Part shown: piece after piece, positions 37,085 to 46,151 of the stretch
Position numbering within the stretch: the first letter of the stretch is position 1
How the letters are laid out: each line of letters starts with the position of its first letter
Assembly (NCBI RefSeq): GCF_014076845.1
Contig: NZ_JACGUT010000084.1
Coordinates: forward strand, 496,001 to 560,000
DNA: 64,000 nucleotides
Source: Colwellia sp. MB3u-41
GTDB taxonomy: Bacteria > Pseudomonadota > Gammaproteobacteria > Enterobacterales > Alteromonadaceae
Direction: 5' to 3'
The notes under the pieces: model-generated
Database searches by the model: none
What the model was told of the DNA's origin: nothing
Seen by the model: only the letters and a program-made list of their open reading frames with translations
Made by a program: the position numbers and the translations under genes

Positions 37085-37133
37085 ATATCCTATTAGTTAT
37101 ACCCTAATGTATCGTTGAGGGTATTAGCAATAT
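37085..37133 (-). promoter_or_regulatory. ROSE-like RNA thermometer over the ibpA ribosome-binding site
   Basis: In the minus-strand RNA, AUAUUGCUA (37125-37133) can pair with UAGGAUAU (37085-37092), which contains the AGGA ribosome-binding site (37088-37091). Pairing leaves the G of UUGCU bulged, with U-A, U-G, C-G and U-A pairs against AGGA. That is the diagnostic U-Y-GCU arrangement of ROSE thermometers known from alpha- and gammaproteobacterial small heat-shock genes. An inner helix AUACCCU/AGGGUAU (37118-37124 with 37099-37105) stacks inside. AGGA lies 8 nt from the ATG. Structure is hand-drawn, not folded. Confidence 0.68.
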
Positions 37134-37290
37134 GTGATTTCCTTTGGAATATTTCTGTGCTTACTATGGCCAACAATTAGTCGCGAAATAGACAGGCTGA
37201 AATTATTATTCAAAAGAATTTTAAGTGCCTTTCAATATTGAACAGGCGGTTAATGTAGCCCCTTTAAACTTATGGCGACTACATTAATAA

Positions 37291-37318
37291 AGATGGGAAC
37301 GATGCTGTGCTTTTCAAG
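37291..37318 (-). promoter_or_regulatory. Sigma-32 (heat-shock) promoter of ibpA
   Basis: Minus strand: CTTGAAA (37312-37318) then 13 bp then TCCCATCT (37291-37298). The RpoH consensus is CTTGAAA, 13-14 bp, CCCCATNT, so only one position differs. Transcription would begin near 37283 and give a leader of about 200 nt. A hairpin-capable pair, AATGTAG with CTACATT, lies just after the start (about 37255-37287). Confidence 0.75.
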
Positions 37319-37368
37319 TTTATCTATAAATAAAAACAAATAATTATTTTAAAGTGTTGATATTTAAT

Positions 37369-38034
37369 TTATTTTTTTTCAATGTTTGTAGGGCTACTTT
37401 CTTGGGGGGAGCTCTCTATTGGGCTAAGGGCTATGATTGTTGAAAGCGCTAGCTCATAGTTTGGATGTTTTGAAATATCGGCAACAATTTCTTTATAAGC
37501 AATTATTCCAGATGAATCGATAATAAATATCGCTCGAGTTAATAATCCCATATCTTTAATAAGCAAGCCATAATTTGTACCAAAATCTCGCCATACAGAG
37601 TCAGATAACACTCTTATTTTATCAATATTTTCTGTTTCACAAAAACGTTTTTGTGCAAAGGGTAAGTCATTGCTAATCGTTAGCATGACAATATCTGTTG
37701 GCAAGTTTGCTACTTCTTCATTAAAACGCTTTGTTTGTAAAGAGCATATACCGGTATCTAAACTTGGGACTATTGAGATAAGTAAGTTTTTCCCCGAGAA
37801 TTCATGTAGTGTTACCGGGACAAAGCTTTCATTAACCACTTTAAAATTAGGAGCCTTTTGACCAACATCGACTTGTGTGCCTAATAAGGTTATAAATTTG
37901 TTGTTTGCCTTAACTAAATTTGTTGTTTGTTGTAAGTTATCTTCGTGAAGTGAATTAGCTGACGCCTTAAAAAGAGTAAAATTATTTAAAGTTAATAGCA
38001 GTGGAAGGCTAACGAATATCGTTGAAAATTTCAT
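37369..38034 (-). CDS. Exported Tpx-type thiol peroxidase
   Basis: 221-residue peroxiredoxin of the Tpx family. The core is VDVGQKAPNFKVVNESFVPV then LLISIVPSLDTGICSLQTKR with the peroxidatic cysteine in TGIC (Tpx usually TPVC), and the resolving cysteine in FAQKRFCETENIDKIRVLSD. Unlike E. coli Tpx (168 residues) it starts with a hydrophobic leader (FVSLPLLLTLNNFTLFKASA), so it is probably periplasmic. It would reduce lipid or alkyl hydroperoxides; the electron donor in the periplasm is unknown. The C-terminus has a serine/glutamate-rich tail. It is upstream of ibpA on the same strand but separated by the heat-shock promoter. Confidence 0.85.
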   Translation of the reverse strand: MKFSTIFVSLPLLLTLNNFTLFKASANSLHEDNLQQTTNLVKANNKFITLLGTQVDVGQKAPNFKVVNESFVPVTLHEFSGKNLLISIVPSLDTGICSLQTKRFNEEVANLPTDIVMLTISNDLPFAQKRFCETENIDKIRVLSDSVWRDFGTNYGLLIKDMGLLTRAIFIIDSSGIIAYKEIVADISKHPNYELALSTIIALSPIESSPQESSPTNIEKK

Positions 38035-38209
38035 AGTGTTTAAGCGCGTTATAAAGTTATTGATGAATAGATGTTAACTTTGACGATAAAAAATAGCCAT
38101 TATTTAGTGCATTATTTCAAATATTATCTATTGTTATTTATAGATAAACAGTAAAATGTTGAAAAATCATCACCTCAACTATTATCTCAAAAATAGGAAA
38201 AATGAAAAT

Positions 38210-39319
38210 ATGTCAATACCCTTGTTAATTTGTGATGACTCAAATATGGCGCGTAAGCAGGTAGCACGCTCTTTACCTGATGACTGGGATGTCGATATAA
38301 GCTTTGCCACCGACGGCAAAGAAGGCATTGAAGCAATAAAAGCAGGTAAAGGCGATGTGCTTTTACTTGATTTGAATATGCCGGTAATGGATGGTTATCA
38401 AGTACTTGAAACTATTATCAAAGAAGATCTAAATACCATGGTGATTGTTATTTCCGGTGATATACAGCCAGAAGCACATCAGCGTGTTACAAGTTTGGGG
38501 GCATTAGATTTTATTCAAAAGCCCGTCAATAAGACTAAATTAACAGAAATACTTTCTGCCTACGGTATTTTTACTCAGCAGAGCAATAAAGAAGAGCTAT
38601 TGCCTGTTCTTTTAGAAAAATCTCCAGTAATAGAAATGTCACCTGCACATATTGAACTGACACCGATTACACAGGCTGCTGAAGCTGTTAGCATTGAAAA
38701 AGAACTACCAGAGGAAGCCTTTTTCCTCGACCCTGAATTACGAGATTGTTATCAAGAAATAGCGAATGTGGCTATGGGACAAGCTGGGGATCTATTAGCA
38801 CGCTTACTTGATGTGTTTGTCGTACTCCCTATCCCTAATGTCAATTTAATTGAGGTTAGTGAACTGAGTATGGCGTTATCTGATGTTGAAGAACAAGAAA
38901 GTACTTCGGGTATTTGCCAAGGTTTTATTGGTGCGGGTATTTCTGGAGAAGCGCTACTTATTTTAAATGATTCAAGTTTTAAAGATGTTGCTTCGTTAAT
39001 GAATTACACGTATGAAGTTGATGAAAGTACAGAGCTTGAATTACTTATGGATTTAGCTAATGTGCTCATTGGCGCTTGTTTAAACGGCGTTTCAGCGCAA
39101 TTAGATATGCCTTTTAGCCAAGGACATCCTGTTGTTTTAGGGCAGCATAAAAAAATATCAGAGCTCATCGCAACAAACTCTAAAAAGTGGAAACGTACAT
39201 TAGCTATTGAAATTAGCTATAGCATTGAAGACTATTCAATAAAGTGTGATTTACTCTTACTTTTCACTGAAGAGTCTATGCGAACACTTAATAATAAAAT
39301 CTCTTACTTACTGGATTAA
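38210..39319 (+). CDS. Response regulator with C-terminal CheC/CheX-type domain
   Basis: 369-residue two-domain signalling protein. Residues ~1-120 are a receiver domain with acidic residues in LLICDDSN, the phosphorylated Asp in DVLLLDLNMPVMDGY (about residue 51), a Ser in VISGD, and the Lys in FIQKPVN. A linker rich in proline and glutamate follows. Residues ~175-365 resemble the CheC/CheX/FliY phosphatase fold (ELRDCYQEIANVAMGQAGDL, then LLMDLANVLIGACLNGVSAQ, with the EIxNxxxG-like pattern), so it may dephosphorylate a CheY-type regulator or control its own receiver. The chosen start has an AGGAA ribosome-binding site; the upstream ATG at 38156 has none. It is followed after 2 nt by a diguanylate cyclase gene. 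Confidence 0.82.
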   Translation: MSIPLLICDDSNMARKQVARSLPDDWDVDISFATDGKEGIEAIKAGKGDVLLLDLNMPVMDGYQVLETIIKEDLNTMVIVISGDIQPEAHQRVTSLGALDFIQKPVNKTKLTEILSAYGIFTQQSNKEELLPVLLEKSPVIEMSPAHIELTPITQAAEAVSIEKELPEEAFFLDPELRDCYQEIANVAMGQAGDLLARLLDVFVVLPIPNVNLIEVSELSMALSDVEEQESTSGICQGFIGAGISGEALLILNDSSFKDVASLMNYTYEVDESTELELLMDLANVLIGACLNGVSAQLDMPFSQGHPVVLGQHKKISELIATNSKKWKRTLAIEISYSIEDYSIKCDLLLLFTEESMRTLNNKISYLLD

Positions 39320-39321
39320 CT

Positions 39322-40290
39322 ATGTCATTAGAAACATCACAGATAAATGAATTACATTGGTTAATGGAAATGTTGCATACCATCGATGTGGGGTTGGTTG
39401 TACTAGATAGAGATTATAAGGTGCAAATATGGAATGGCTTCATGGAAAACCACAGCGGTTTACTGCCACGTGAAGTCAAAGATAAAGTGCTCTTCCCTTT
39501 ATTTGATGAAATTCCAGAAGCATGGTTTAAGCGTAAAGCTGAATCAGTATTTTTATTAAAAAACAAAGCTTTTACCATTTGGGAGCAGCGTCCCTATTTA
39601 TTTAAGTTTCAAAATTATCGTCCCATCACCGGTGCAGCTGATTACATGTATCAAAACACCACCTTTATTCCGTTAATGTCAGCAACAGGGGTTGTTACCC
39701 ATTTATGCTTAATTATTTATGATGTTACTGACAACGCTTCTCATAAAAAAGATTTGGTGCAAGCAAATAAAGAATTAGCGATTTTAAGTCAAACTGACGG
39801 TTTAACTAAATTATTTAATCGCACGCACTGGGAGCACTGCTTACAAGCGGAATATAAACGCTGGATACGTAGTCAGAACCCAAGTTGTCTCGTGATGATT
39901 GATATCGATAATTTTAAAGTCGTTAATGACACCTATGGACACGTTGTGGGTGACGAAGTTATTCGTCATATTTCAGGGCTCATCCGTCATCATGTCCGAG
40001 AAACTGATGTTTCGGGGCGCTATGGTGGAGAGGAGTTTGTTATATTATTAGCGGATACGACATTAGATAACGGCAAAGTATTTGCTGAACGACTCAGGGA
40101 AGAGATTGAAAAGTCAATAGTCAAATACAATGATATCGACGTGAAATATACGGTAAGTATGGGAATTGCTGAAATTGATACTAGCATTGAAAGTTATGAA
40201 GCTTGGATAGAGTGTTCTGATTTAGCCATGTACCGTGCCAAAGACGCTGGGCGAAACCAAATAGCTTTGCATACTAACCCAATAGCTTAA
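39322..40290 (+). CDS. Diguanylate cyclase with N-terminal PAS domain
   Basis: 322-residue soluble enzyme that makes the second messenger cyclic di-GMP from GTP. Residues ~10-135 are a PAS-type sensor (TIDVGLVVLDRDYKVQIWNG). Residues ~155-318 are a GGDEF domain with DGLTKLFNRTHW, MIDIDNFKVVNDTYGHVVGD, and the active-site loop RYGGEEFVILLAD (about residue 234). RETD sits five residues before GGEEF, the standard inhibitory RxxD site, so product inhibition is expected. It begins 2 nt after the response-regulator gene, so the receiver-CheX protein and the cyclase are translationally coupled and likely work in one pathway. No hydrophobic segments. Confidence 0.92.
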   Translation: MSLETSQINELHWLMEMLHTIDVGLVVLDRDYKVQIWNGFMENHSGLLPREVKDKVLFPLFDEIPEAWFKRKAESVFLLKNKAFTIWEQRPYLFKFQNYRPITGAADYMYQNTTFIPLMSATGVVTHLCLIIYDVTDNASHKKDLVQANKELAILSQTDGLTKLFNRTHWEHCLQAEYKRWIRSQNPSCLVMIDIDNFKVVNDTYGHVVGDEVIRHISGLIRHHVRETDVSGRYGGEEFVILLADTTLDNGKVFAERLREEIEKSIVKYNDIDVKYTVSMGIAEIDTSIESYEAWIECSDLAMYRAKDAGRNQIALHTNPIA

Positions 40291-40304
40291 CCCATTAAAA
40301 CAGA

Positions 40305-40340
40305 CGCATAAAAAAAACCCATAAGGGCTTTTTTTATGCG
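40305..40340. terminator. Terminator between converging genes
   Basis: CGCATAAAAAAAACCC, a short loop, and GGGCTTTTTTTATGCG form a long stem with a small internal mismatch and T/A runs on both sides, so it can stop both the diguanylate cyclase and the amidohydrolase transcripts. Confidence 0.75.
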
Positions 40341-40355
40341 TTTAAGTTCACATCT

Positions 40356-42017
40356 TTATTGTTGGTATACTTGCTTACCGTTAACCCAAGTGGCGAGTAC
40401 TTTATTATTCCAAATGTTTTGCTGGTTTTCGGTAAAGTAATTATTTTCTAATAAGATAAAATCTGCTTTTTTACCTGCTGCTAGACTACCGATTACTTTC
40501 TCTTGGTGTGCAGAATAAGCCGCATCAATAGTGAAACTTCTAAAAGCTTCTAAGCGCGTCATACTTTCCTCATTGTACCAGCCATTCTCAGGTAGATTTT
40601 GTTGATCTTGGCGAGTTACTGAAGAGTGTAAACCAAAGAATGGGTTAGGAGACTCCACAGGAAAGTCTGAGCCAGCGGCAATAACTGCGTTAGCATTCAT
40701 TAGTTTTCGCCAAGCATACGCACCTAAAATACGCTGCTTACCAATTCGGTCAACAGCCATGTTTTTATCGCTAGTGGCATGAGTCGCTTGCATTGAAGCG
40801 ATGATATTAAGCTCAGCAAAACGAGGAATATCACTCAAACGCAATATTTGTGCATGTTCAACCCTATGACGTAATGCCTGAGTCTGGGTCGCTTTTATTT
40901 GCGCTTGATATAAGTCTAAAACCACTTTATTCGCATTATCACCAATAGCATGAGTATTTACCTGAAAACCTGCATTCATTGCCGTATTCATATAAAGGGT
41001 TAATGCTTCTTTTTCATGTAGCATAAGCCCCTTATGCCCCGCATGATCTGAATAATCTGCAATTAACGAAGCACCACGACTACCTAAAGCGCCATCAGCT
41101 TGAATTTTTACACTATTAAAATTCAGCATGTCATCACGGCTATTGAACGGACCTTGTTTGAGTGTTGCTTGCCAATTTTTTGAAGGTAAATACAACATAG
41201 CATTGATACGAATCGGGAGAGAGCCTTCACTACTGAGTTCTTTAAATAACTCAAGGTTGTCTGTAAAAATACCAGCATCATGAACACTGGTTAAGCCAAA
41301 AGAGACCAATTTATTTAGGGCCTTTTTTAACACTAATTTTTGTTCTAGCCTCGTTAAGGGAGCGATGCTTTTGGTCATTAGGTCCATAGCATTATCTATG
41401 AAAATACCAGTTGGCTTACCTGATTCATCACGAATTATATCGCCGCCCGCTGGGCTTTTTGTTGCAGATGTTATGCCAGCAAGTTCCATCGCTTTAGTGT
41501 TCGCCCAGCCCGCATGCCCATCAACACGACTTAACCAAACAGGCGTGTTAGGAAAGTGTTTATCTAAAGATTTTGCGGTTGGAAACTTTGTGTTTTCCCA
41601 CTGAGTTTGATTCCAGCCACGACCTTGTATCCAAGCAATACCTGGATTGGCTTTAGCATAATTAATGGCCGATTCTACGGCAGCGTCTTCTGAAAGTGTG
41701 CCAACTAAATTAGCTTGCATCAAACTTAATCCGTAACTCAATATATGGCCATGGGCGTCAATCAAACCTGGAAGTAAGGTTTTGCCCTGACCATCTATTA
41801 CCGTCACATTCTCAGACTGAGGTACGGTTTCACCTTTTGTAAAGAGCTTATCAATTTTATCATGGGTGAATTGAATCGCCGTAAATTCTTTTAACTGTTT
41901 ATCTGAGAGTGTGTAACCTTGAACATTGGTAATAATAGTTGTTTGTGCAATGGCATAGCTGCTTGATAGCAGGAGAAAAGAGATTGTTGTGAGCAAGTGC
42001 TTATTCAGTATTTTCAT
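40356..42017 (-). CDS. Exported amidohydrolase (YtcJ-like)
   Basis: 553-residue metal-dependent hydrolase with a signal peptide (LLTTISFLLLSSSYAIAQ). The amidohydrolase metal motif is LLPGLIDAHGHIL (about residues 80-92), with further ligands around QVNTHAIGDNANKVVLD (about residue 350), RHRVEHAQIL and VIAAGSDFPVESPNPFFGLH (about residue 455). This is the pattern of the Amidohydro_3/YtcJ group, whose members act on unknown amide, imidazolone or carbamate substrates. It lies 9 nt downstream of lnt on the same strand, likely in the same transcript though functionally unrelated. The C-terminus ends in LGTW-type strand VLATWVNGKQVYQQ. Substrate unknown. Confidence 0.85.
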   Translation of the reverse strand: MKILNKHLLTTISFLLLSSSYAIAQTTIITNVQGYTLSDKQLKEFTAIQFTHDKIDKLFTKGETVPQSENVTVIDGQGKTLLPGLIDAHGHILSYGLSLMQANLVGTLSEDAAVESAINYAKANPGIAWIQGRGWNQTQWENTKFPTAKSLDKHFPNTPVWLSRVDGHAGWANTKAMELAGITSATKSPAGGDIIRDESGKPTGIFIDNAMDLMTKSIAPLTRLEQKLVLKKALNKLVSFGLTSVHDAGIFTDNLELFKELSSEGSLPIRINAMLYLPSKNWQATLKQGPFNSRDDMLNFNSVKIQADGALGSRGASLIADYSDHAGHKGLMLHEKEALTLYMNTAMNAGFQVNTHAIGDNANKVVLDLYQAQIKATQTQALRHRVEHAQILRLSDIPRFAELNIIASMQATHATSDKNMAVDRIGKQRILGAYAWRKLMNANAVIAAGSDFPVESPNPFFGLHSSVTRQDQQNLPENGWYNEESMTRLEAFRSFTIDAAYSAHQEKVIGSLAAGKKADFILLENNYFTENQQNIWNNKVLATWVNGKQVYQQ

Positions 42018-42026
42018 AAATAAATC

Positions 42027-43625
42027 CTAGGTTTTATAATTTTTATTTTTTAATGTATTATTTTTATTCAATAGAGGATAAAGGGAGAAAAATAAAATTA
42101 ACAGTATTAATGGCAGTAACCCCTGAATAAATTGCCAATATTGACTATAAAATGTTTTCCCATGTACTAACTTGATTTCTGCTTTGAGCACAGTTTCAGT
42201 GAATTGTGGCAGTTTAGCTTCAATATTACCTCGATAATCAACAATGGCGGTAACACCGTTGTTCGTTGCGCGAAGTAAAGGTCGACCAAACTCCAGCGCG
42301 CGCATTCGTGCAATTTCTAAATGCTGATGAGGACCATGTGAATCTCCAAACCATGAATCATTGCTTACGGTGAGTAAAATATTGGTTTCATCAGTAAAGT
42401 TAGCGGCGAGTTGCTCAGGAAAGGCTATTTCGAAACAAATAAGTGGTAAGAGGTGATACCCCTTAGCCATCAGGTTTGGTTGAATATAATCTCCACGGGT
42501 AAATGATGAATATTGTAAATTAAATATTGGTGCAACTTTTCTGAGTAATTCTCCAAAAGGAACAAACTCACCGATAGGCAGAAGATGGCTTTTATTATAA
42601 CGATTAGGGTGTCCGTAGCGATAGTGCCCAGTCTCGTCATCACTTTCTTTCTTACCGAGTACGATCAGTGAATTAAAGTAAGCTTTTGAGTCATATTTAT
42701 AATTCAAAATACCAGTAATAATGGCACTATTATTCAATGCCGCCGACTTATCAGCCATAGTCAGAAAGTCTTGTGCTGTTGGCTCTAGTGCTGTTACAGC
42801 TGACTCTGGCCAAACAATAATATCGGCATCATAGTTTTCTCGGGCATGGTCAAGATATTTTAATAACGTCGGCCACTCTCTTTCTGGCTGCCATTTCATT
42901 GATTGTTCAATATTACCTTGAACGAGTGCTGTTGTTACTGTCTTGCCCGTGAGAGTTAACCATTGTACATTTGACAATGAAAAGGCGCTGGTAAAAATGC
43001 ACACTAACAGTAATAAGTGTGACTTTCGGTAATGGTTATTAACAATATTTATTAAGGTGATGCTACTTGCCAGTAAAATAGCGCCAATACCTACTTCACC
43101 CACTAAGGGAGCGAAGCTTGATAAAGGACCGTCTATTTGGCTGTAGCCAATGGATAACCAGGGGAACCCCGTTAAAAGATTAGCGCGTAAGTATTCAGCA
43201 ATGAGCCAAAAAGGTGGCAGTAGCCACAATGAAAATTGCCGCTTTGGTGCAAATCTACTTGATAAATAACATGCAAGTGCAGGATAAAGCGCTAGATAAC
43301 AGCAAAGTAATAACATCAATAAAAGTGAAAAAAACAGTGGTAAACCACCATATTGATCAATACTGACATGCACCCAACTAATACCGCTAGCAAACCAGCC
43401 TAACCCAAAAATAAAGCCTTGTTTTGCTGCTGTCTTTACCTCTGCACCATTAATTGAATTAAAAAATAATGGCAGAACAACAAACATGACCCACCATTGA
43501 GAAAATGGCGCGTATGCAAGCACTAAACTTAGCCCAGCAATAAAGCTGAGCCAGTTACGCTTATTAAATAAGTTAGCGCGTAGCGGGTGTATTAGGCGAT
43601 TAACAAGCGTATTGATATTTATCAA
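42027..43625 (-). CDS. lnt: Apolipoprotein N-acyltransferase
   Basis: 532-residue inner-membrane enzyme that adds the third acyl chain to the N-terminus of lipoproteins. Six or so hydrophobic segments fill the first 220 residues, followed by the periplasmic nitrilase-fold domain and a final membrane span. The catalytic triad is visible: Glu in IIVWPESAVTAL (about residue 276), Lys in NKSHLLPIGEFVPFG (about residue 345), and Cys in PLICFEIAFPEQ (about residue 397). It starts at TTG, 2 nt after ybeX stop, in the conserved miaB-ybeZ-ybeY-ybeX-lnt operon. Identity is secure; the exact start (TTG, unusual) is less so. Confidence 0.95.
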   Translation of the reverse strand: MININTLVNRLIHPLRANLFNKRNWLSFIAGLSLVLAYAPFSQWWVMFVVLPLFFNSINGAEVKTAAKQGFIFGLGWFASGISWVHVSIDQYGGLPLFFSLLLMLLLCCYLALYPALACYLSSRFAPKRQFSLWLLPPFWLIAEYLRANLLTGFPWLSIGYSQIDGPLSSFAPLVGEVGIGAILLASSITLINIVNNHYRKSHLLLLVCIFTSAFSLSNVQWLTLTGKTVTTALVQGNIEQSMKWQPEREWPTLLKYLDHARENYDADIIVWPESAVTALEPTAQDFLTMADKSAALNNSAIITGILNYKYDSKAYFNSLIVLGKKESDDETGHYRYGHPNRYNKSHLLPIGEFVPFGELLRKVAPIFNLQYSSFTRGDYIQPNLMAKGYHLLPLICFEIAFPEQLAANFTDETNILLTVSNDSWFGDSHGPHQHLEIARMRALEFGRPLLRATNNGVTAIVDYRGNIEAKLPQFTETVLKAEIKLVHGKTFYSQYWQFIQGLLPLILLILFFSLYPLLNKNNTLKNKNYKT

Positions 43626-43627
43626 GG

Positions 43628-44503
43628 TTAGTCGACAATTTTGCCAGTTATTTTATGATCTTTTGGAACGGTAATATGCAAACTTTGGATACGTCGATTA
43701 TCACCCGCAGTAATTTTGAATTCAAAATCACCTATCGTTATTAATTCACCTTTTTTGGGCATATGGCCAAATTGATGTAAAACTACACCGCCGATAGTAT
43801 CTGCGTCATTGCCATTAAATTGAGTATTGAAGTATTCATTAAAGTCATCAAGCTCTGTGAGCGCTTTCACTTGATAAACATTACCAGCAAGGTACTTTAT
43901 GTCTTGTTCAATTTCATCATCAGTTTCATCTTCAATTTCGCCAACAATCAATTCAAGAATATCTTCAATGGTAACCACACCTGAAACACCACCGTATTCG
44001 TCTACAACAATGGCCATATGATAGCGCTGCGAGCGAAATTCTTGTAACAATGGTTCTACTCGTTTGCTTTCTGGAACGATAATAGACGGACGAATAACCT
44101 TTGCTATTGTACACTCTTCTTGCTGACCAAAACCGTAAGCAAGCAAGTCTTTAGCCAATAAAATACCTTCAATGTGATCTATATCGTCGTTAATAACAGG
44201 AAATCTAGAGTGTCCCGACTCTAGAATGATAGGTAAGGAAAGTTCGATAGGGTCGTTAATATCAAGCGTGACCATTTGTGATCTTGGGATCATAATATCG
44301 CGGACACGCATATCAGAAACTTCTAATACACCTTGGATCATTAATTTAGTTTCAGGTTTAATTAAGTCGCGATCTTCTGCGTCATTTAATACGTCAACCA
44401 GTTCATCTTTATTTTTGGGCTCTCCAGTGAAAACTTGTACTAATTTATCAAGTATCGATTTATTTGCAGAGCCGTTGCTAGAGTGGGGGTGGTCATCGCT
44501 CAT
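43628..44503 (-). CDS. ybeX: CorC/YbeX CBS-domain protein
   Basis: 291-residue cytosolic CBS-pair protein of the CorC/HlyC family, implicated in magnesium and cobalt handling and in ribosome maturation in E. coli. The first CBS-like region is MRVRDIMIPRSQMVTLDIND, then HSRFPVINDDIDHIEGILLA; the second is YHMAIVVDEYGGVSGVVTIE (about residues 155-175), followed by a CorC_HlyC transporter-associated domain (residues ~205-285). It lies between ybeY and lnt; the 109-nt gap to ybeY holds no separate promoter that I can identify. The protein name CorC is used in the older literature. Confidence 0.93.
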   Translation of the reverse strand: MSDDHPHSSNGSANKSILDKLVQVFTGEPKNKDELVDVLNDAEDRDLIKPETKLMIQGVLEVSDMRVRDIMIPRSQMVTLDINDPIELSLPIILESGHSRFPVINDDIDHIEGILLAKDLLAYGFGQQEECTIAKVIRPSIIVPESKRVEPLLQEFRSQRYHMAIVVDEYGGVSGVVTIEDILELIVGEIEDETDDEIEQDIKYLAGNVYQVKALTELDDFNEYFNTQFNGNDADTIGGVVLHQFGHMPKKGELITIGDFEFKITAGDNRRIQSLHITVPKDHKITGKIVD

Positions 44504-44612
44504 AGAGCTTATTTATTTCCTGTAAGTTAACTTGTTGCTTAGTTTCTAATCAATTGACAATAAATTCAAGTAGTAAATTGATATTTTTGTAATGGATTAT
44601 AAATGAATGAAT

Positions 44613-45071
44613 TTATTCACTTATAATATAGGGATCTGATATTTCGAGTATTTTCAGTAACTTCGTTTCAAGTGCTTCCATTTCAGTGGCCTCTACATCA
44701 TCAATATGATCGTAACCTAATAGATGTAAGCAGCCATGAATAACCATATGAGCCCAATGATTATCAAGAGTTTTGTGCTGAATATTCGCTTCTTGGGCAA
44801 CAACCTCAGCACAAATCACCAAATCTCCAAGCAAGTCTAGTTCAATTCCTTCAGGTACTTCAAAAGGAAATGATAAAACATTGGTCGGTTTATCTTTTCC
44901 ACGATACTGTAAGTTCAGAGACTGGCTTTCTTTAACGTCAACGAGACGAATGGTAAGTTCAAAATCCGTTTTATCATTATTTAAAGCGATATTTACCCAA
45001 GATTGAAACTGTTCATTGCTGGGTAAATTTTTGGCATCACAAGCATGTTGAAGATCGAGTAGTGTTGCCAC
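44613..45071 (-). CDS. ybeY: Endoribonuclease YbeY
   Basis: 152-residue metal-dependent RNase that matures the 3' end of 16S rRNA and takes part in ribosome quality control. The metal site [20 protein letters not shown] at about residues 107-126 shows the three histidines of the family (HxxxHxxxxxH), preceded by [18 protein letters not shown]. The start codon is GTG and its G overlaps the stop of ybeZ (TAGTG), so the two genes are translationally coupled. Length is usual. Confidence 0.95.
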   Translation of the reverse strand: MATLLDLQHACDAKNLPSNEQFQSWVNIALNNDKTDFELTIRLVDVKESQSLNLQYRGKDKPTNVLSFPFEVPEGIELDLLGDLVICAEVVAQEANIQHKTLDNHWAHMVIHGCLHLLGYDHIDDVEATEMEALETKLLKILEISDPYIISE

Positions 45072-46117
45072 TATTGATTATCCATAGCATCAAGTGCCGC
45101 TTTATTTCTTTTTTCATCTTTTAAACGTTTTTCTTTTTGTTCAAAAGCATCATATGCATCAACAATTCTAGCCACAACCGGGTGGCGAACAATGTCTTTT
45201 GATTGAAAATAGTTAAAACTAATGCCAGGAATATCATCAAGTACTTCAATAGCATGTCGTAAGCCTGATTTTGCACCACGGGGTAAATCGACTTGAGTAA
45301 TATCACCGGTGATAACCGCACGCGCATTAAAACCAATACGGGTTAAGAACATTTTCATTTGTTCAACCGTGGTGTTTTGACTTTCATCAAGAATAATAAA
45401 AGCATCGTTCAATGTTCTACCACGCATATAGGCAAGAGGGGCTATTTCAATAACATTTCGCTCAATCAGTTTCTGAACTTTTTCAAAGCCAAGCATTTCA
45501 AAGAGTGCGTCATATAATGGGCGCAGGTAGGGATCGACTTTTTGTGATAAATCACCAGGGAGAAAGCCAAGCTTTTCACCCGCCTCAACCGCAGGGCGAG
45601 TTAACAAAATCCGTCGTACTTCTTGTTTCTCTAAGGCTTGAATTGCACAAGCAACCGCTAAATAAGTTTTGCCCGTTCCGGCAACACCCACACCAAAACT
45701 AATATCATTATTCATAATATTATGCACATAGCTTTGTTGATTAGGGTTGCGAGGTTTTACTACGCCACGTTGGGTCTTTATCGTCACCAACTTATCAAAA
45801 TCAACATCAACCTTAGGCGGTTCTTGCTCAAGTACTTTTACGTCTAAAATGGCTAAATGTACAATTTTTTCACTGATTTCTTTTCGTTCATTTTTGACAG
45901 TTGCTGTTTCAATATATAAATTTTTAAGCAATATAATCACGGCATCACAGTTTGCAGGTTCGCCCGTCACTTTAAATTGATTACTGCTGTAACTTATTTT
46001 AACGCCTAACCGGCGTTCAATTGTTTTTAAGTTATCGTCCATAGCACCACATAAATTCGCTAGGCGATTGTTATCAAGTGGTGCTAAGTCAAATTGTTTG
46101 CTAATACTTATAGTCAA
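45071..46117 (-). CDS. ybeZ: PhoH-like ATPase YbeZ
   Basis: 348-residue P-loop ATPase of the PhoH family, thought to act with YbeY on RNA. The Walker A motif is [14 protein letters not shown] (about residues 139-152), Walker B is [18 protein letters not shown] (about residue 240). Segments [20 protein letters not shown] and [19 protein letters not shown] (about residue 276) are typical of PhoH helicase-like ATPases. An N-terminal KH-like segment precedes the ATPase domain. It is the second gene of the miaB-lnt operon and overlaps ybeY by one base. Confidence 0.95.
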   Translation of the reverse strand: MTISISKQFDLAPLDNNRLANLCGAMDDNLKTIERRLGVKISYSSNQFKVTGEPANCDAVIILLKNLYIETATVKNERKEISEKIVHLAILDVKVLEQEPPKVDVDFDKLVTIKTQRGVVKPRNPNQQSYVHNIMNNDISFGVGVAGTGKTYLAVACAIQALEKQEVRRILLTRPAVEAGEKLGFLPGDLSQKVDPYLRPLYDALFEMLGFEKVQKLIERNVIEIAPLAYMRGRTLNDAFIILDESQNTTVEQMKMFLTRIGFNARAVITGDITQVDLPRGAKSGLRHAIEVLDDIPGISFNYFQSKDIVRHPVVARIVDAYDAFEQKEKRLKDEKRNKAALDAMDNQ

Positions 46118-46151
46118 ATTTATATCCGTTTTTATAGGCTATGGTTAATCG

